Below are positions 24,168 to 33,120 of a DNA stretch of 64,000 nt, piece by piece. The stretch covers positions 23,046 through 87,045 of the forward strand of contig JBGANR010000019.1 in NCBI GenBank assembly GCA_044222225.1, written 5' to 3'. The notes beneath the pieces are model-generated. The model was not told where the DNA came from. It made no database searches and saw only the letters and a program-made list of their open reading frames with translations. The translations under genes and the position numbers were made by a program. Source of the stretch: JBGANR01 sp044222225. GTDB lineage: Bacteria; Actinomycetota; Actinomycetes; Mycobacteriales; Mycobacteriaceae. The first letter of the stretch is position 1; each line of letters starts with the position of its first letter.

Positions 24168-26012
24168 ATGCCACCGCTTCGCTCTCGCACCACCACCGTC
24201 GGCCGCAACGCCGCGGGCGCCCGTTCCCTCTGGCGCGCCACCGGGATGACCGACGACGATTTCGGCAAGCCGATCGTCGCGATCGCCAACTCCTACACGC
24301 AGTTCGTGCCCGGCCACGTTCACCTCAAGGACATGGGTGAGATCGTCGCCGAGGGCGTGCGCGCCGCGGGCGGCGTGCCCCGCGAGTTCCATACGATCGC
24401 CGTCGACGACGGCATCGCGATGGGCCACGGCGGCATGCTCTACTCCCTGCCCAGCCGCGAGATCATCGCCGATTCCGTCGAGTACATGGTCAACGCGCAC
24501 ACCGCCGACGCGCTGGTCTGCATCTCCAACTGCGACAAGATCACGCCGGGCATGCTCAACGCCGCGATGCGGCTCAACATCCCCACGGTGTTCGTCTCCG
24601 GCGGACCGATGGAGGCCGGCAAGGCCGTCATCGTCGACGGCGTCGCCCACACGAACTCCGATCTCATCACGGCCATCTCGGCCTCGGCCAACGACGGCGT
24701 CGACGAGGCCGGGCTATCCGAGGTGGAGCGCAGCGCCTGCCCGACGTGCGGCAGCTGCTCGGGCATGTTCACCGCCAACTCGATGAACTGCCTCACCGAG
24801 GCGCTCGGCCTCGCATTGCCGGGCAACGGCTCGACGCTCGCCACGCACGCCGCGCGCCGGGCGCTGTTCGAGCGGGCCGGCCGCGTCGTCATGGACGCCG
24901 CGCGTCGCTACTACGCCGAGGACGACGAGTCGGTGCTGCCGCGCAACATCGCTTCGCCCGCGGCCTTCCGCAACGCGATGGCGCTCGACGTCGCGATGGG
25001 CGGCTCGACCAACACCGTGCTGCACATCCTCGCCGCCGCCCAGGAGGGCGAGGTGGAGGACTTCGACCTCGCGACGATCGACGGCATCAGCCGCCGCGTG
25101 CCGTGCCTGTCGAAGGTCTCGCCGAACTCCAGCTACCACATGGAGGACGTGCACCGCGCCGGCGGCATCCCCGCGATCCTCGGCGAGCTGCGCCGCGCCG
25201 GGCTGCTGGAACTCGACGTCTCGACCGTCCACTCCCCCTCGCTCGAGTCCTTCCTCGACGACTGGGACATCCGCAGCGGCAAGGCCACCGACGAGGCGAT
25301 CGAGCTGTTCCACGCCGCGCCGGGCGGGGTCCGTACGACGACGCCGTTCTCCACGAAGAACCGCTGGGCCGACCTCGACACGGACGCCGCGGGCGGCTGC
25401 ATCCGCGACAAGGAGCACGCGTACACCGTCGAAGGCGGTCTCGTCGTGCTCAAGGGCAACCTCGCCGAGGACGGCGCCGTGCTCAAGACGGCCGGCATCG
25501 ACGAGGAGCTGTGGAGCTTCACCGGGCCGGCACGGGTCGTCGAGTCCCAGGAGGAGGCCGTCCAGGTCATCCTGTCGAAGACGATCCAGGCCGGCGAGGT
25601 GCTCGTCGTCCGCTACGAGGGCCCGGCCGGCGGGCCCGGGATGCAGGAGATGCTGCACCCGACGGCGTTCATGAAGGGCACCGGGATGGGCAAGAAGTGC
25701 GGCCTCATCACCGACGGCCGGTTCTCGGGCGGCTCCAGCGGCCTGTCCGTGGGCCACATCTCTCCGGAGGCCGCGGCGGGCGGCGTCATCGGCCTCGTCG
25801 AGGACGGCGACCCGATCATCATCGACGTCAAGACCCGCACGCTCAAGGTCGACGTCGACGACGAGACCCTCGCCGCGCGTCGGGCCAAGATGGAGGCGTC
25901 CGAACGGCCCTGGCAGCCCCGCGACCGGCAGCGCACCGTCACGACGGCGCTGCGCGCCTACGCGGCGCTCGCGACGTCGGCCGACAAGGGTGCGGTGCGC
26001 CAGGTTCCGTAG
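24168..26012 (+). CDS. ilvD: Dihydroxy-acid dehydratase
   Basis: A 614-residue Fe-S enzyme, third step of isoleucine and valine synthesis, converting dihydroxyacids to 2-oxoacids. The cluster cysteines are visible in SNCDKITPGML and CPTCGSCSGMFTANSMNCL, with the typical FVSGGPMEAGKA block and C-terminal GRFSGGSSGLSVGHISPEAA. In M. tuberculosis ilvD is elsewhere; here it sits between cfp6 and DoxX, close to ilvBNC but on the opposite strand and without a visible leader peptide. Confidence 0.97.
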   Translation: MPPLRSRTTTVGRNAAGARSLWRATGMTDDDFGKPIVAIANSYTQFVPGHVHLKDMGEIVAEGVRAAGGVPREFHTIAVDDGIAMGHGGMLYSLPSREIIADSVEYMVNAHTADALVCISNCDKITPGMLNAAMRLNIPTVFVSGGPMEAGKAVIVDGVAHTNSDLITAISASANDGVDEAGLSEVERSACPTCGSCSGMFTANSMNCLTEALGLALPGNGSTLATHAARRALFERAGRVVMDAARRYYAEDDESVLPRNIASPAAFRNAMALDVAMGGSTNTVLHILAAAQEGEVEDFDLATIDGISRRVPCLSKVSPNSSYHMEDVHRAGGIPAILGELRRAGLLELDVSTVHSPSLESFLDDWDIRSGKATDEAIELFHAAPGGVRTTTPFSTKNRWADLDTDAAGGCIRDKEHAYTVEGGLVVLKGNLAEDGAVLKTAGIDEELWSFTGPARVVESQEEAVQVILSKTIQAGEVLVVRYEGPAGGPGMQEMLHPTAFMKGTGMGKKCGLITDGRFSGGSSGLSVGHISPEAAAGGVIGLVEDGDPIIIDVKTRTLKVDVDDETLAARRAKMEASERPWQPRDRQRTVTTALRAYAALATSADKGAVRQVP

Positions 26013-26070
26013 CATTCGTACGACGCAGAAGTGGCCCGTCCGCTCAGCGACAGGTACCGGACAGTCAGGT

Positions 26071-27099
26071 TCAGGGCGTCGGCGGATTGCCCGGCGACTG
26101 GAACGGATTGACGCCGTTGAAGACGTACCAGATCGCCACGCCGACGCCGATCGCACCGAGCAGACAGATCAGAGAACCCCATTTCGGACGCCGCGACCAG
26201 CCCCACAGGGCGTCGACGCTGAGCAGACCGGGCCCGGACAGCGCGATGCCCGCGGCCGCGACCGCGAGGACCAGTTCGAGTTCGATCCCGCCCTGGGCCG
26301 CGAAGAACGACACGCCGCCGGCGAGCGTCGCCGAATAGGCGGCCGCGACCAGCATGTTCGCCGAGATCGCGCTCGCCGCCACCGGCGTGAAGAGGCCGAG
26401 GACAAGCAGCAGGCCGCCGACGCCCTCGGTCAATCCGCAGGCCAGGCCGAGCCATTTCGCCGCACCGGGATCGAAGCCGATGTCCGTGTTCACCGAGTTC
26501 ACCAGGAATCCCCGGAAACCCTCGATACCCGGCCCGTTCCACCAGCCGAACAGCTTCTGCCCGCCGTGCGCCGCCATCAGCAGACCGAGACCGATGCGGA
26601 GCACCGCCAGGCCGAGGTCCGTCGTGCCGCGGCGAGCCTTACGACGCCACTCCTCCGTCTCCGCCGAATCACTCGGCTCGATGACCCGGGGGCCGACGGG
26701 CTCGTCGCGCTCGACGACCTTCGTGGGCCGGGTCGGCGTCGGCGGCGTGTACGGCAACGGCTCCTCGTCGAGCAGCGACTCTCGTGCGGCGCGGCGGTTG
26801 TAGCGGCGATGGAAATCGTCGCGCTCGTCGACGGCCGGCAAGGTCTCGGTGACCGGCTCGTCCGCGAACTCGCCGCGTACCGGCGTTCCCGCGGACCACG
26901 CCCGCCGATCGTCGTCGGGATCCGGGGTCGCCACGGGGATCCGACGCGTCACGGGCTGGTCGATGTCGTCCTCGGGGTGGACGATCGACGCGCTGGTGTC
27001 CGTTTCCGCGAGCGGCGGCGATACGCGCTCGGCCTCGGGCGACACCGCTTCGTCGTCCGCTCCGGACATCTGCGGCTCGCTGTCGTCGTTCCTACTCAC
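26071..27099 (-). CDS. DoxX-family membrane protein with long disordered N-terminus
   Basis: A 342-residue protein. Residues 1 to about 180 are highly charged and low-complexity, rich in Glu, Asp and Pro, without fold. The C-terminal ~150 residues form a DoxX domain of four spans (LRIGLGLLMAAHGGQKLFGWW at its start). It corresponds to Rv3005c, whose product in M. tuberculosis belongs to a membrane oxidoreductase complex with SodA and SseA. GTG at 27099 is chosen from a TATCGT -10 7 nt upstream. Divergent from the LppZ-like gene. Confidence 0.88.
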   Translation of the reverse strand: MSRNDDSEPQMSGADDEAVSPEAERVSPPLAETDTSASIVHPEDDIDQPVTRRIPVATPDPDDDRRAWSAGTPVRGEFADEPVTETLPAVDERDDFHRRYNRRAARESLLDEEPLPYTPPTPTRPTKVVERDEPVGPRVIEPSDSAETEEWRRKARRGTTDLGLAVLRIGLGLLMAAHGGQKLFGWWNGPGIEGFRGFLVNSVNTDIGFDPGAAKWLGLACGLTEGVGGLLLVLGLFTPVAASAISANMLVAAAYSATLAGGVSFFAAQGGIELELVLAVAAAGIALSGPGLLSVDALWGWSRRPKWGSLICLLGAIGVGVAIWYVFNGVNPFQSPGNPPTP

Positions 27100-27106
27100 C
27101 TGCCTG

Positions 27107-27112
27107 ACGATA
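27107..27112 (-). promoter_or_regulatory. -10 element (TATCGT) of the DoxX gene
   Basis: Minus-strand TATCGT, 7 nt before the GTG at 27099; sets the start and implies a leaderless mRNA. Confidence 0.5.
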
Positions 27113-27231
27113 TCGTCACCCGCCGACCCTCGTGGGCTGCCGCGCCGCCGCGTCCCGGCCACCACTCGGGTCGAGGGACCGCCTCGGCGGATCACATCCG
27201 CCTGGCGGGCCGACGGGTTGTCGGGAATGGC

Positions 27232-27237
27232 TACCCT
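27232..27237 (+). promoter_or_regulatory. -10 element (TACCCT) of the LppZ-like gene
   Basis: TACCCT, 6 nt before the ATG at 27244; the 144-bp divergent region holds both promoters. Confidence 0.5.
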
Positions 27238-27243
27238 GGCCAC

Positions 27244-28305
27244 ATGTCTCGCCGCCGATTCGTGTCCGCGGCCGCGCTCGTCGCGGCCGTCGCTCTCGGC
27301 GCGACCGGCTGTATCAGCTCCGACCGGACCACCGATCCGTCGTTCACTCCCGTGCCGACGGCCGGTGCGGACGGACCGTCGTCCTCACCGACGCCCCCGT
27401 CTCGACCGCAGGTCGTCGACCCGCCGTGGCCGTGCCCCGACAAGAACGTCAACGTCATCGCGGCCTGCCTGCGCGGCACGGGCGGCATCATCCCCAACGG
27501 CGACGGCTCGGCCACGCAGGTCGTCGAGGCCCAGACGGGCGCGATCATCGCGTCGTCCCGCACGACAGCACCGAAGACCGTCGCCACCCTGCCCGCCGAC
27601 CCCGGCGGGCTCTACGACATCGCGCTGTCACCGACGTTCGATCAGGACGGGCTGTACTACGCGATCCTCGCATCGGGCGGCAGCGCCCGCGTCGTCCGGT
27701 TCGCCGTTGGTCAGGAGCCCAAGCCCGTCCTGACGGGCCTCCCCGCCGGATCCGGCGCCATCGCCTTCTCCGGGACGACGCTGCTCGTCGCCACCGCCGC
27801 CGGCTCGGGACCGCTGGCGGGCAAGGTGCTGGCCATCGACGATCCGCGCGCGGGCGACAACCCGACGCGCACCCTCGCCGACGGGCTCGGGCCGCAGGCC
27901 GTCGTCTGCACGTCGGGGAGCTCGGCGTTCGTCGTCGACCGCGCGCCCGGCGGCGACCGGCTCCAAGAACTCAAGCCGCAGGCGGCGCCGACGGCCGTGT
28001 GGCGTTTCCGCGGCACCGCCGGCGTGGCGGGCTGCGCCGTCACCGACGACGGCGTCTACGTGACGCTCGCCGACGCCAAACAGATCGTCCGCATCGACCC
28101 GCCGACACCACAACGTCCGACCGTCTCCGAACCCACGCCCATGGTCAACGGTGAATGGGGCGTCCTCGGCCGCATCGTCCCGGTCCCGGGCGCCGGCGTC
28201 CTCCAGGTGGCGACGTCCAACCGCGGCACCCCCAAAGCCGGCCCCACCGAAGACCGCGTCTTCGTCATCACAGCCGCGGGATCGCCCCCAGAGAACCGCT
28301 CCTGA
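27244..28305 (+). CDS. lppZ: LppZ-like lipoprotein, PQQ-dependent sugar dehydrogenase-like propeller
   Basis: A 353-residue exported lipoprotein: MSRRR n-region, hydrophobic 7-20, lipobox GATGC with Cys23, then a Pro/Ser/Thr-rich linker. The mature part resembles the soluble glucose/sorbosone dehydrogenase beta-propeller (GLYDIALSPTFDQDGLYYAI is the hallmark blade). It is the positional match of LppZ (Rv3006). The catalytic His of true PQQ enzymes is not obvious, so it may be a binding rather than a redox protein. Ends 24 bp from convergent gatB. Confidence 0.88.
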   Translation: MSRRRFVSAAALVAAVALGATGCISSDRTTDPSFTPVPTAGADGPSSSPTPPSRPQVVDPPWPCPDKNVNVIAACLRGTGGIIPNGDGSATQVVEAQTGAIIASSRTTAPKTVATLPADPGGLYDIALSPTFDQDGLYYAILASGGSARVVRFAVGQEPKPVLTGLPAGSGAIAFSGTTLLVATAAGSGPLAGKVLAIDDPRAGDNPTRTLADGLGPQAVVCTSGSSAFVVDRAPGGDRLQELKPQAAPTAVWRFRGTAGVAGCAVTDDGVYVTLADAKQIVRIDPPTPQRPTVSEPTPMVNGEWGVLGRIVPVPGAGVLQVATSNRGTPKAGPTEDRVFVITAAGSPPENRS

Positions 28306-28329
28306 CGACCTCACCGGCGGCCGAGAGCG

Positions 28330-29823
28330 CTACCGGCAGGCCGCCAGCACCAGCTCCTTGACGCGCGCCGGATCCGCCTTGCCGCGGGTCGCCTTCATGA
28401 CGTCGCCGACGATCTTGCCCGCCGCCGCCACCTTGCCGCCGCGCACCTTCTCGGCGATATCCGGGTTGTTGGCCAGCGCCTCGTCGACCGCCGCCTGCAG
28501 CGCCGAGTCGTCGCGGACGACCTCCAACCCCCGGGCGGCGACGATCTCGGCCGGTGCCCCTTCGCCGTCCAGCACCCCGACCGCCACCTGCTGCGCGAGT
28601 TTCGTCGTGAGCTTGCCCGCGTCGACGAGGGCGATGATCTCGGCCACCTGAGTCGGGCTGATCGACAGCGTGGTGAGCTCGACGCCGCGCGAGTTCGCCT
28701 GCTGGGCGAGGAAGCTGACCCACCAGCCGCGCGCGGCGTCCGGGCTCGCGCCCGCGGCGGCCGTCGCGATGACGAGGTCGATGGCGCCGAGGTTGACCAG
28801 GTCGCGCATCACCTCGTCGGAGACGCCCCATTCGGCCTGGATCCGGGCGCGCCGCAGCCACGGCAGCTCGGGCAGTTCGCCGCGGAGCCGCTCGACGAGC
28901 TCGGCGGCGGCGTGGACGGGCGCGAGGTCGGGCTCCGGGAAGTAGCGGTAGTCCTCGGCCGTCTCCTTGCGACGTCCCGCGGACGTCGAGCCGTCGGACT
29001 CGTGGAAGTGCCGGGTCTCCTGGATCACCTCGCCGCCGGTTTCGAGCACCGCGGCCTGCCGCCGCATCTCGTAGCGCACAGCGATCTCGACGCTCTTGAG
29101 CGAGTTCACGTTCTTCGTCTCCGTGCGCGTGCCGAACTCCACGGCGTCTTTCGCCATGAGCGAGACATTGGCGTCGCAGCGCAGCGAACCCTGGTCCATC
29201 CGGACGTCGGACACGCCGAGCGAGGCCAACAGATCCCGCAGCGCGGTGACGTACGCGCGGGCCACCTCGGGCGCGCGCTCGCCGGCGCCGGTGATCGGCC
29301 GGGTGACGATCTCGACGAGCGGCACGCCGGCCCGGTTGTAGTCGAGCAGCGAGTGCGACGCGCCGTGGATCCGCCCGGTCGCGCCGCCGACGTGCAGCGA
29401 CTTGCCGGTGTCCTCCTCCATGTGCGCGCGCTCGACCTCGACGCGCCACGTCGTGCCGTCATCGAGGACGACGTCGAGGTAGCCGTCGTAGGCGATCGGC
29501 TCGTCGTACTGGCTGATCTGGTAGTTCTTCGGCTGATCCGGGTAGAAGTAGTTCTTCCGGGCGAAGTTGCACTCCGGACGGATCGAGCAGTGCAGCGCCA
29601 GACCGATGCGGATCGCCGACTCGACGGCCGCCCCGTTCGCCACCGGCAGCGCCCCGGGCAGACCGATGCACACGGGACACACCTGCGTGTTCGGCTCGGC
29701 ACCGAAGGCGGTCGGGCAGCCGCAGAACATCTTCGTCGCCGTACCGAGCTCGACGTGCACCTCCATGCCGAGGACGGGGTCGAAGCGGTCGATGACGTCG
29801 TCGAAGGCGAGGAGCTCGGTCAT
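28330..29823 (-). CDS. gatB: Asp-tRNA(Asn)/Glu-tRNA(Gln) amidotransferase subunit B
   Basis: A 497-residue kinase/tRNA-binding subunit of GatCAB, which converts Glu-tRNA(Gln) (and Asp-tRNA(Asn)) to the amide. N-terminal GMEVHVELGTATKMFCGC, Zn-site CP.CIGLPGALPV, kinase region EVERAHMEEDTGKSLH and DYNRAGVPLVEIVT, and a C-terminal helical YqeY-like tail. ATG at 29823 fits a TAGCCT -10 at 7 nt. gatB is separated from gatCA by about 12 kb, as in mycobacteria but with more inserted genes. Confidence 0.97.
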   Translation of the reverse strand: MTELLAFDDVIDRFDPVLGMEVHVELGTATKMFCGCPTAFGAEPNTQVCPVCIGLPGALPVANGAAVESAIRIGLALHCSIRPECNFARKNYFYPDQPKNYQISQYDEPIAYDGYLDVVLDDGTTWRVEVERAHMEEDTGKSLHVGGATGRIHGASHSLLDYNRAGVPLVEIVTRPITGAGERAPEVARAYVTALRDLLASLGVSDVRMDQGSLRCDANVSLMAKDAVEFGTRTETKNVNSLKSVEIAVRYEMRRQAAVLETGGEVIQETRHFHESDGSTSAGRRKETAEDYRYFPEPDLAPVHAAAELVERLRGELPELPWLRRARIQAEWGVSDEVMRDLVNLGAIDLVIATAAAGASPDAARGWWVSFLAQQANSRGVELTTLSISPTQVAEIIALVDAGKLTTKLAQQVAVGVLDGEGAPAEIVAARGLEVVRDDSALQAAVDEALANNPDIAEKVRGGKVAAAGKIVGDVMKATRGKADPARVKELVLAACR

Positions 29824-29830
29824 GCGCATC

Positions 29831-29836
29831 AGGCTA
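29831..29836 (-). promoter_or_regulatory. -10 element (TAGCCT) of gatB
   Basis: Minus-strand TAGCCT, 7 nt before the ATG at 29823; supports the shorter GatB start. Confidence 0.5.
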
Positions 29837-29905
29837 GATGATCGGCACCGGCGCTCACCCGGCCACCGCCGTCCGGCCGGGCGACAAGTGGTCGTAACAG
29901 GTGCC

Positions 29906-29938
29906 CTTACGCCCACTTATCGAATATGTGGGCGTAAG
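29906..29938. promoter_or_regulatory. Perfect 11-bp inverted repeat upstream of the Fic gene
   Basis: CTTACGCCCAC and GTGGGCGTAAG (29906-29916, 29928-29938) flank an AT-rich 11-nt centre. No T-tract follows and it lies about 67 bp before the Fic start, so an operator is likelier than a terminator. The Fic protein's own C-terminal winged helix is a candidate ligand. Confidence 0.65.
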
Positions 29939-30004
29939 ATCACCGAGCAGCGTCAGATCGGCGCGCACATTGACATCCCAAATCCAGCGAACAGGATAGA
30001 TCGG

Positions 30005-31198
30005 GTGAGTGTCTCACAGTCAGGCGACACCTGGCCTGTTGTCGGCTATGAGGATGTCCCGTGGGAGCCGATGGAGGGTCTCAGCCGCAGGCAACGTCGC
30101 TACGGCACTTACCGAGCAGCGGTCGTCCCAGAGATCGCCGAGATCGATCCGAGGGTGACGACCGACACCGCGGCCCTGCTCGACGAGGCATCCATCGAGA
30201 TCGCACGGTTCGATGCCGAGATGGGCGGCGAGATCGCACCGTTCGCCGCCGTACTGCTACGCACCGAATCCGCGTCGTCCTCGGAGATCGAGCACCTCAC
30301 CGCGTCGACGAAGGCCATCGCACTCGCCGAGTTGGGCGACACCAGCAAGCGAAACGCGACGGAGATCGTCGCGAACACCAGCGCCATGAAGGCGGCGATC
30401 AGACTGGCCGATTCTCTTGACGGCGACTCTGTTCTCCAGATGCACAGGGCATTGTTCGGTGACGACGACCCGCGGATCCCGGGTGGGAGATGGCGCACCG
30501 AACCCGTGTGGATCGGCGGAAGCACACCGCATTCGGCCGTCTTCGTTCCGCCCCGGCACGAGCGAGTGGTGCCCGCCATCGCCGACCTCACCTCGTTCAT
30601 GGCCCGCGACGACATTCCGGTCTTGACGCAGGCCGCCGTCGCGCACGCCCAGTTCGAGACCATCCATCCCTTCCCCGACGGCAACGGACGCACCGGCCGC
30701 GCACTGATCCATTCGATGCTGCGCGGAAAAGAGCTGACGAAGAACGTCACCGTGCCGGTGTCCGCCGGCCTGCTGACGGATCCGGACCGCTACTTCACGG
30801 CGCTGACCGCCTACCGCGACGGCGACATCGAACCGATCGCCCGTTCGATCGCGGAGGCATCACTGCGAGCCGTCGCCGGCGGCCGGCGGCTCGTCGGCGA
30901 GATCCGCGCCATCACCACGTCGTGGGCCGGCCGGATCACCGGCCGCCGCGATTCGGCGAGCCACCGGATCCTCACCGAGTTGGCCAGACATCCGGTCATG
31001 GATACGGCGTTCGTCCAACGCGAACTGAACATCAGCCCGTCGGCCGCCCGACGCGCATTCGCCGAACTCGAAGCAGCCGGCGTCGTCGTCGAGTTCAGCG
31101 GAATGAAGCGCAACCGCTGCTGGCGAAGCGACGAGGTGCTCGCGGCGCTCGACGCCTTCGCCGCCCGTGCGGGCCGCCGAAGGCCGCCGCGCGACTGA
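30005..31198 (+). CDS. Fic-domain AMP-transferase with C-terminal winged helix
   Basis: A 397-residue protein of the large Fic class, which usually transfers AMP to target hydroxyls. The active site HPFPDGNGRTGR is intact (221-232). An inhibitory helix lies N-terminal to it: SSSEIEHL has the S-x3-E spacing with Glu96, though His replaces the usual Gly/Asn after it. Residues ~320-390 form a winged HTH (TAFVQRELNISPSAARRAFAELEAAGVV). GTG 30005 has AGGA 8 nt upstream; the open frame extends back into antisense gatB. A perfect inverted repeat upstream suggests autoregulation. The target is unknown. Confidence 0.88.
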   Translation: MSVSQSGDTWPVVGYEDVPWEPMEGLSRRQRRYGTYRAAVVPEIAEIDPRVTTDTAALLDEASIEIARFDAEMGGEIAPFAAVLLRTESASSSEIEHLTASTKAIALAELGDTSKRNATEIVANTSAMKAAIRLADSLDGDSVLQMHRALFGDDDPRIPGGRWRTEPVWIGGSTPHSAVFVPPRHERVVPAIADLTSFMARDDIPVLTQAAVAHAQFETIHPFPDGNGRTGRALIHSMLRGKELTKNVTVPVSAGLLTDPDRYFTALTAYRDGDIEPIARSIAEASLRAVAGGRRLVGEIRAITTSWAGRITGRRDSASHRILTELARHPVMDTAFVQRELNISPSAARRAFAELEAAGVVVEFSGMKRNRCWRSDEVLAALDAFAARAGRRRPPRD

Positions 31199-31209
31199 CC
31201 GAGTCCCGG

Positions 31210-32025
31210 TCATCGCGCCAGGGCGTCGAACCGCCGGACGGCGAGCACGGCGAACACGACCGCCAGTCCGACGCCGGCGCCCAGGCTGATCGCGACGGCG
31301 TGCTCGGCGATGAAACCGGTCGCCGGCGGGCCGTCACCGAAGCGCTCCCGCAGCGCGGTGGTCGCGGCCGAGAGCGGGTTCCACTCGGCGATCGCACCGA
31401 GCCAGCGCGGCATCGTCGACGGGTCGACGAAGACGTTGGAGCAGAACATCACCGGCCAGATGAGGATCTGCACGGACACCAGCGATTCCGGCCGGCCCGC
31501 GAGGAGGCCGAGGTAGACGCCCAGCCAGAGGAACGCCAGGCGCAACCCGAGCAACACCGCCGCGGCGACCGCGACGTCGCCCGCCGACGCCTCGGGCCGC
31601 CAGCCGAGTGCGAGCCCCGCGCCGGCGACGACCGCGAGGCCGACGGCGGCGTCGAGCAGATCGACGACGACGCGTCCGCCGAGGATCGCGCCGCGGGCGA
31701 CGGGAAGCGTCCGCAGCCGGTCGGTGACGCCCCGTCCGACGTCGGTGGCGACGGCGGTCGCCGTCGACTCGAGCCCGAAGAAGACGCAGACGACGAGCAT
31801 GCCCGGCAGCAGGACGTCGTAGTAGTTCTCACCGTCGCCGGCGATGGCACCGCCGAAGAGCGAGCCCATCATCACCATGACGAGCACCGGGAACAGCCAG
31901 TTGGTCAGCCGGACGGCCGGGGTCGCGCGCCATCGGTGCAGGTCGCGGCCGGCGATGACGAACGTGTCCGCCAGGGCGTCCGCGGCGGACGTGGAGCGGG
32001 TCGGGATGTCGGTCACGGTGGTCAC
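31210..32025 (-). CDS. ABC-2 type exporter permease (DrrB-like)
   Basis: A 271-residue membrane protein with six spans and the ABC-2 signature region (GRGVTDRLRTLPVARGAILGGRVVVDLL). Partner of the ATPase just upstream; the GTG start overlaps its stop by 4 bp. DrrAB-type systems export hydrophobic drugs or lipids. It converges on the Fic gene with an 11-bp gap. Confidence 0.9.
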   Translation of the reverse strand: MTTVTDIPTRSTSAADALADTFVIAGRDLHRWRATPAVRLTNWLFPVLVMVMMGSLFGGAIAGDGENYYDVLLPGMLVVCVFFGLESTATAVATDVGRGVTDRLRTLPVARGAILGGRVVVDLLDAAVGLAVVAGAGLALGWRPEASAGDVAVAAAVLLGLRLAFLWLGVYLGLLAGRPESLVSVQILIWPVMFCSNVFVDPSTMPRWLGAIAEWNPLSAATTALRERFGDGPPATGFIAEHAVAISLGAGVGLAVVFAVLAVRRFDALAR

Positions 32026-33026
32026 GCCGCCTCCTTCTTCTCGATGTTCGCGGAGCCGGCGTCCGTCACAGGATCCTCGCCGGGTGCCGACACGGCGCCC
32101 GTGAGCTGCAGGAACGCGTCGTCGAGCGTCGGCCCCGCGACCGCGACGTCGGCGACCACGATCCCGGCCGCCGCGAGCTCGGCGAGCAGCCGCTGAGTGT
32201 CACGCCCGCGTTCGGCGACGGGGACACGCAGCGCGGCGCCCGTGCGGTGGATCGCGCCGACCGCGACGCGCTCGGCGATGCGCGCCGCCGCGTCGGCGTC
32301 GCCGGCCGCCGTCAGGGTGACGACGTCGGTGCCCACCCGCGCCTTGAGATCGGCGGCCGTGCCCTCGGCGACGACCCGGCCCGCGGCGAGCAGCGTGATG
32401 CCGTCCGCGAGTTCGTCGGCCTCCTCCAGATACTGCGTCGTCAGCAACACCGTCGTCCCTTCCGCGGCCAGCGCCGCGACGCGTCGCCAGACGGCCGCAC
32501 GCGACGCCGGATCGAGGCCGGTCGTCGGCTCGTCGACGAGCAGCACCTCCGGCCGGGCCAGCAGCGCGGCGGCGAGATCGAGACGACGCCGCATGCCCCC
32601 GGAGTAGGTGCCGACGCGTCGGCCGGCGGCGTCCGCGAGCTCGAACTCGTCGAGCAGTTCGCCGGCCCGTCTTCGTGCGGCGGACGCGCCGAGGCGGCCG
32701 AGCCGTCCGAAGAGGACGAGGTTCTCGCGGCCGGTCAGATCCTCGTCGACCGCGGTCCCCTGCCCGACGACACCGATCCGGCGCCGTACCTCGCGCGGCT
32801 GCCGAACGACGTCGAAGCCCGCGACCACGGCGCTGCCGGATTCGGGCCGCAGCAGCGTCGCGAGGATCCGGACGAGCGTCGTCTTACCGGCGCCGTTGGG
32901 CCCGAGCAGCCCGTGGATGCGGCCCCGCCCGACCACGAGATCGACGCCCCGCAGCCCGACCTCCGTCCCGTCGTCGCGATACGTCTTGCGCAGGTCGTGC
33001 ACCTCGACCGCGTATTCCGCCGTCAT
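32022..33026 (-). CDS. ABC exporter ATP-binding protein (DrrA-like)
   Basis: A 334-residue ATPase: Walker A GPNGAGKTT, signature YSGGMRRRLDL, Walker B VLLVDEPTTGLDP, switch His region replaced by LLTTQYLEEADELAD as in DrrA, and a C-terminal ~100-residue DrrA-type extension. ATG 33026 follows GGAGGGAG. Divergent from a TetR gene, with a perfect palindrome in the gap. Confidence 0.93.
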   Translation of the reverse strand: MTAEYAVEVHDLRKTYRDDGTEVGLRGVDLVVGRGRIHGLLGPNGAGKTTLVRILATLLRPESGSAVVAGFDVVRQPREVRRRIGVVGQGTAVDEDLTGRENLVLFGRLGRLGASAARRRAGELLDEFELADAAGRRVGTYSGGMRRRLDLAAALLARPEVLLVDEPTTGLDPASRAAVWRRVAALAAEGTTVLLTTQYLEEADELADGITLLAAGRVVAEGTAADLKARVGTDVVTLTAAGDADAAARIAERVAVGAIHRTGAALRVPVAERGRDTQRLLAELAAAGIVVADVAVAGPTLDDAFLQLTGAVSAPGEDPVTDAGSANIEKKEAA

Positions 33027-33066
33027 CGGCAGCTCCCTCCATGTCGTTCCAGACTTGCTTGGCCTT

Positions 33067-33089
33067 TGTACCGTACCTTGTACGGTACA
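33067..33089. promoter_or_regulatory. TetR-type operator: 23-bp perfect palindrome
   Basis: Arms TGTACCGTAC and GTACGGTACA around CTT, in the divergent gap between the ABC exporter and the TetR gene. Symmetry, size and position are those of a TetR-family operator controlling both directions. Confidence 0.8.
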
Positions 33090-33120
33090 TGCAACAACGA
33101 ACGTGAGGTTGAATGCTTCC

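Noticed and set aside
30005..31198. Fic gene as a Doc/PhD-type toxin-antitoxin pair
   Set aside because: The protein is the large single-chain class with its own inhibitory helix, and no small antitoxin gene lies next to it.
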